Assembly (NCBI GenBank): GCA_039714175.1
Contig: JBDLJV010000078.1
Span: forward strand, 1-9,385
Direction: 5' to 3'
Origin: B3-G11 sp039714175
Lineage (GTDB): Bacteria > Actinomycetota > Acidimicrobiia > Spongiisociales > UBA5794
Length of the DNA: 9,385 nt
Part shown: positions 6,447 through 9,385 of the stretch, piece by piece
How the letters are laid out: each line of letters starts with the position of its first letter
Numbering within the stretch: position 1 is the stretch's first letter
The notes under the pieces: model-generated
The model's input: only the letters and a program-made list of their open reading frames with translations
The model's database searches: none
What the model was told of the DNA's origin: nothing
Translations under genes and position numbers: made by a program

Positions 6447-7273
6447 CAGGAGGATGGTAGAGCCATCACCTCATCGATGAGTTGGCCGATGGTCCCCGGA
6501 TCTTCCATCGGAACGAAGTGTGTGGCGTTCTCAAGGACAACGACGTCCACTTCTGGGAACTGTGACGCGAGAGCATCGAGCACCGGCTTCTGGTGTGTGG
6601 TCGAGCCGTCTGTGGAGATGAGGGTCACGGGGATGTCGAGCGAGCCAAGGAGGTCCCACGTATCGTGGTTCATTCCCTCGGCGAAGAAATCCGCCTCCGT
6701 CTCCGGCGTGCATTTCAACTCGAACCCGCGCTCGGTTGTTCTGAACCCACCGTCGAGATAGGCGTCGATGGCCTCTTCGGTCCATTCGGAGAATGGTCCC
6801 CGCCGGAACCGTTCCTTCGCCGTTGCTCTCGAATCGAATGTGCCACGACGCTTCCGCGCCACGGCGGACATGGGGCTGTGATCGAACCGACCTGACAGCG
6901 GGAAGATGATCGGCTCGATCAGGATCAGGTGTCGGAACGTTCCCGGATTCGCCACCGCGGCACGAGTCACCGCGGCGCCGCCCATGGAATGGCCGATTCC
7001 GACGGCACCGGTCGCGCCCGCCAGAACCCCGAGAACGTCCTCACCGAGAATGCCCCAGTGATGGGGGAACTCTCCAATGTCGCTGTCTCCGTGGCCCCTC
7101 ACATCCATGGCAATCCAGGAGAGAGGATCCGTGGCCATCCGATCGATCACCGGATTCCACATCTCCTTGCAGAAGCCGGTTGCGTGAACGAACACGGCAT
7201 CCAACTCGCCGACACCGCCGACGGCTGTCGCTATGCGTATCCCCTCCGCGCCCTCACCCACTGACGGGACCAA
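6446..7273 (-). CDS. Alpha/beta hydrolase, candidate SHCHC synthase (MenH role)
   Basis: A 275-residue single-domain alpha/beta hydrolase. It shows the oxyanion-hole segment FVHATGF (28-34), strand and turn MDVRGHGDS (56-64), nucleophile elbow GHSMGG (94-99, Ser96), probable acid Asp222 in STDGS and catalytic His252 in ATHFVPMEDP. A variable cap occupies about residues 125-205. MenH removes pyruvate from SEPHCHC with such a triad, and overlap with menF (TGATG) makes MenH the natural guess. However, the arginine I recall four residues after the MenH nucleophile (Arg90 in E. coli) is Ala100 here, so another hydrolase is possible. The TTG at 7273 follows a GGAGGGAG run, although the spacing is short; the GTG at 7261 is an alternative start. 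The gene overlaps the CBS-BON gene by 20 nt (8 nt with the GTG). Confidence 0.85.
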   Translation of the reverse strand: MVPSVGEGAEGIRIATAVGGVGELDAVFVHATGFCKEMWNPVIDRMATDPLSWIAMDVRGHGDSDIGEFPHHWGILGEDVLGVLAGATGAVGIGHSMGGAAVTRAAVANPGTFRHLILIEPIIFPLSGRFDHSPMSAVARKRRGTFDSRATAKERFRRGPFSEWTEEAIDAYLDGGFRTTERGFELKCTPETEADFFAEGMNHDTWDLLGSLDIPVTLISTDGSTTHQKPVLDALASQFPEVDVVVLENATHFVPMEDPGTIGQLIDEVMALPSS

Positions 7274-7874
7274 CTCCCTCCGTGTCGTCGAGACGCCAGG
7301 TCAGATCGTTCTTCACCTCGACGACGCCATCGAGCCGACGGGTGAGTTCCTCGACGAGCCGGGCTTCCGTCCGCGTTCCGATCGCTCCCACAAGTCGCAC
7401 AATGCCGTTCGACACGGAGACATCAACCGTCTCAGGATCGACGAAGAGCACGCGCCTGATGAGGTCTTCCCTGATCTCATCCTCGATCAGATCATCGGGG
7501 CGGGTGAATGCCGCCACGATGTCGAACCGGGAGAGTACGCCGACCATCTTTGCATCCTCGATCACGACGACTCTCTTCACGTCGTGGCTCTGCATGAATC
7601 GGGCAGCCTCGAGAATCTCAAGGTCAGCTGGCACGCTCAGCACCGAATGGGACATCACGGCTTCGACCAGATCCGGAACGTGCTCATTCTCTGCGCGCTT
7701 CACCTCGAGGGCGAGGAAGTCTCCCTCGGTCACGATGCCGAGAACGTGATCATCCGCGTCGACCACTGGCAGTCCCGATACGCGATAACGGAACATCATC
7801 CGCGCGGCGTCTCGAATGGACGTCGTCGGGGCCACCGCCACAACATCGGTTGTCATCAGGTCCCGGACGTGCAT
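7254..7874 (-). CDS. CBS-domain pair with C-terminal BON domain
   Basis: A 206-residue soluble protein. Two CBS repeats form a Bateman module: the first begins VRDLMTTDVVAVAP and continues through SGLPVVDADDHVLGIVTEGDF (about 3-57); the second is VEAVMSHSVLSVP to VLSRFDIVAAF (about 70-123). A BON domain follows (about 129-196), with VSVSNGIVRLVGAI and the end EVKNDLTW. CBS pairs typically bind AMP, ADP, ATP or related ligands and act as regulatory sensors; BON domains are small alpha/beta modules linked to membrane or ligand attachment. No catalytic domain or signal peptide is present. The ATG has AGGGA 6 nt upstream. It lies 26 nt after an ADP/GDP-forming acyl-CoA synthetase and overlaps the hydrolase gene. 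A role as an adenylate-sensing regulator of a neighbour or of a transporter is inference. Confidence 0.9.
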   Translation of the reverse strand: MHVRDLMTTDVVAVAPTTSIRDAARMMFRYRVSGLPVVDADDHVLGIVTEGDFLALEVKRAENEHVPDLVEAVMSHSVLSVPADLEILEAARFMQSHDVKRVVVIEDAKMVGVLSRFDIVAAFTRPDDLIEDEIREDLIRRVLFVDPETVDVSVSNGIVRLVGAIGTRTEARLVEELTRRLDGVVEVKNDLTWRLDDTEGVGPVSG

Positions 7875-7893
7875 GACCGCTCCCTAGCTCCGG

Positions 7894-7918
7894 CTGCCCT
7901 CTATATCTTCGAGGGCAG
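7894..7918. other. Perfect 8-bp hairpin across the acyl-CoA synthetase stop codon
   Basis: CTGCCCTC (7894-7901) pairs exactly with GAGGGCAG (7911-7918) around a 9-nt AT-rich loop. In the minus-strand mRNA it spans the synthetase stop codon (7903-7901) and part of the 26-nt gap before the CBS-BON gene. No U-tract follows, so it is not a standard intrinsic terminator. It could be an RNA-processing or stability element that separates expression of the two genes. Confidence 0.45.
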
Positions 7919-9385
7919 ATCTGTTCTCGACGGAATCCACTTGCTTCCCGTCGGACGCACCTTGATGCGCGCGTCCACAATACGCACACCGGCACCCGGT
8001 GTGCCGACCTTCACGGGGTTGAGATCCATCTCGAAGATCTCGGGCAGGTCTTCGACAAGAGCAGAAACCCGCAGGAGCGTGTCGACAACCGCATCGATGT
8101 CGCCCGGTTCGCCTCCCCGATAACCCTCGAGGAGCTTGCCCGATTTCACTTCCTTGATCATTTCGGCAGCGTCAAGATCGGTGAGCGGATGAATCCGGAA
8201 CGCGACATCGCCGATGAGCTCCACGAACACACCACCGAGACCGAACACGATGAGTGGCCCGAACGTCGGGTCCTCGACCATCCCGATGAGCACCTCATGG
8301 CCGCCGGACACGAATTCCTGGACGAGGACACCCTCCGCATCGTCAACAGCGGATGTGACCTGCTCATACGCGGCGGTGATCTCCTCGGTGCCGATGACAT
8401 CGAGAGCGATGCCTCCAACGTCTGATTTGTGAATCGCCGATGGCGAAACCACCTTGAGAACGATCGACGTATCCGTCTCCTCACCGAAGGCGACCGCCTC
8501 GTCAACGGTTGATACGACCTTCGCCTTCGGGATGTTCACGCCATAGGACTCGAGAACCTCATCAACGGCATCGGGATCGAGCCATGCTCCCTCCTCGTCC
8601 ACTCCCTGGACCGCTCTGTTGATGACGCCACGAGCGCGGGCTCGATCGACATCCTCGAACTCCACGAGTTGGCCTTCCGGTCGTGCAAGCCACTCCTCGT
8701 AGGTCACAGCCTTCCGCAGCGCCTTCGCCGCACGCTCAGGAAACGAGAAGGTCGGGAAACCGACATCCTGGCTCGCGAGCACCGTCGGTGCTCCGCCTGA
8801 TTGCATGTACACGACCACGAACGTCTTGTCCTCGGGTGCTGCCTCTCCAGCCTCACGGATGGCTGTTGCTGTCTCGGCAACGCCGATGTCCGATGCAGGG
8901 ATGAAGAGCGTGATGAGTGCATCGATCTCGTCGCTGCCGAGGAGCGTCTCGATCGCTTCCCGATACTGCTCGGGACCCGCAGCGGCGATCATGTCCACAG
9001 GGTTGGCCACTGCCGCCTCTTCAGAGAGGAATGCCTGCAGCTTCGCCTTGAGCTCATCGGAGAACTGTGGCACCTGTAGCCCTTGGGATTCGAGAGCGTC
9101 GACCGCGAGGATCGCCGGGCCACCGGCATTCGTGATCACCGCGACGCGGTCGCCCTTCGGAATGGGCTGGTTCGCGAGAAGCGCCGTCACATCGAACAGC
9201 TCTTCGAGCGTGCTCACGCGAATGACACCTGCCTGTCTGAACAGCGCGTCGACGGCGACATCGAGATTCGCCAGTGAACCGGTATGGCTCGACGCCGCTC
9301 TGGCTCCCGCTGACGTCCTTCCTGACTTCACTGCGACGATCGGCTTCTTCTTCGCGATCCTGCGAGCGATCCGGGAGAAGCGACG
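7901..9385 (-). CDS. NDP-forming acyl-CoA synthetase (acetate-CoA ligase type), C-terminal part
   Basis: About 494 residues are visible; the reading frame is open to the right edge, so the GTG at 9331 is internal and not the start. Family proteins are around 700 residues, so roughly 200 N-terminal residues (the CoA-binding domain) lie outside. Visible are KSGRTSAGARAASSHTGSLA (visible residues 20-39), whose His34 (codon 9286-9284) matches the phosphohistidine site of ADP-forming acetyl-CoA synthetases, a succinyl-CoA-ligase-like domain with ITNAGGPAI, and a C-terminal ATP-grasp domain (about 269-480) with IHKSDVGG (318-325), QEFVSGGHEV, FGLGGVFVEL and MDLNPV (453-458). The enzyme interconverts acyl-CoA plus NDP and Pi with acid, CoA and NTP; the acyl substrate is not readable. 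It belongs upstream of the CBS-BON gene in the same direction. Confidence 0.93.
   Translation of the reverse strand, partial: RRFSRIARRIAKKKPIVAVKSGRTSAGARAASSHTGSLANLDVAVDALFRQAGVIRVSTLEELFDVTALLANQPIPKGDRVAVITNAGGPAILAVDALESQGLQVPQFSDELKAKLQAFLSEEAAVANPVDMIAAAGPEQYREAIETLLGSDEIDALITLFIPASDIGVAETATAIREAGEAAPEDKTFVVVYMQSGGAPTVLASQDVGFPTFSFPERAAKALRKAVTYEEWLARPEGQLVEFEDVDRARARGVINRAVQGVDEEGAWLDPDAVDEVLESYGVNIPKAKVVSTVDEAVAFGEETDTSIVLKVVSPSAIHKSDVGGIALDVIGTEEITAAYEQVTSAVDDAEGVLVQEFVSGGHEVLIGMVEDPTFGPLIVFGLGGVFVELIGDVAFRIHPLTDLDAAEMIKEVKSGKLLEGYRGGEPGDIDAVVDTLLRVSALVEDLPEIFEMDLNPVKVGTPGAGVRIVDARIKVRPTGSKWIPSRTDLPSKI

Noticed and set aside
6441..6455. Apparent AGGAGG near the menF start
   Set aside because: It reads as AGGAGG only on the plus strand; on the menF strand it is CCTCCT and cannot act as a Shine-Dalgarno.
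7233..8123. A 296-codon plus-strand open frame
   Set aside because: It is antisense to the CBS-BON gene, the end of the synthetase and the hydrolase start, with no recognisable domain; the opposite strand carries clear CBS, BON and ATP-grasp motifs.
9329..9331. GTG as the start of the acyl-CoA synthetase
   Set aside because: The frame is open upstream to the window edge, and the preceding residues (RIARRIAKKKPIVAV) continue the family alignment, so the gene is cut by the window.

Overview
The window is GC-rich (roughly 60% by eye) and densely coded, with several GTG starts, one TTG start and overlapping genes. It looks like an actinobacterial chromosome segment. The clearest clue is MenB, which is very close over most of its length to mycobacterial MenB as I remember it. 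The genome could belong to a less-studied actinobacterial class such as Acidimicrobiia, but that is inference. No tRNA, rRNA, mobile element, CRISPR array or phage gene was seen. No stretch over 300 bases lacks a gene.

The core is a menaquinone (vitamin K2) biosynthesis locus. From the left, a minus-strand unit carries menE (OSB-CoA ligase, 101-1390), followed downstream by the start of a short-chain dehydrogenase/reductase gene that runs off the left edge (1-110). Divergent from menE, after only 43 bp, is the plus-strand unit menB-menA-menD (1434-4891): DHNA-CoA synthase, DHNA polyprenyltransferase and SEPHCHC synthase. It is tightly packed, with a 1-nt overlap and then a 9-nt gap.

A second minus-strand unit converges on menD. 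In transcription order it has an NDP-forming acyl-CoA synthetase cut by the right edge (7901-9385), a CBS-CBS-BON protein (7254-7874), an alpha/beta hydrolase (6446-7273), menF (isochorismate synthase, 5130-6446) and probably a small 57-residue charged protein (4899-5072). The hydrolase overlaps both of its neighbours.

MenF makes isochorismate from chorismate and MenD makes SEPHCHC. The hydrolase is the only MenH candidate here. MenC is not in the window. MenE activates OSB, MenB closes the ring to DHNA-CoA, and MenA prenylates DHNA in the membrane. The final methyltransferase (MenG/UbiE) and a DHNA-CoA thioesterase are also absent from the window. The acyl-CoA synthetase and the CBS-BON protein are not known menaquinone enzymes; they suggest a link to acyl-CoA or adenylate-nucleotide energy state, which is inference.

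I see no clear new multi-gene system. The points most worth checking are the small charged ORF, the hydrolase that lacks a residue expected of MenH, an identical 13-bp start cassette found in inverted orientation on both sides of menE, and an 8-bp hairpin across the acyl-CoA synthetase stop codon.
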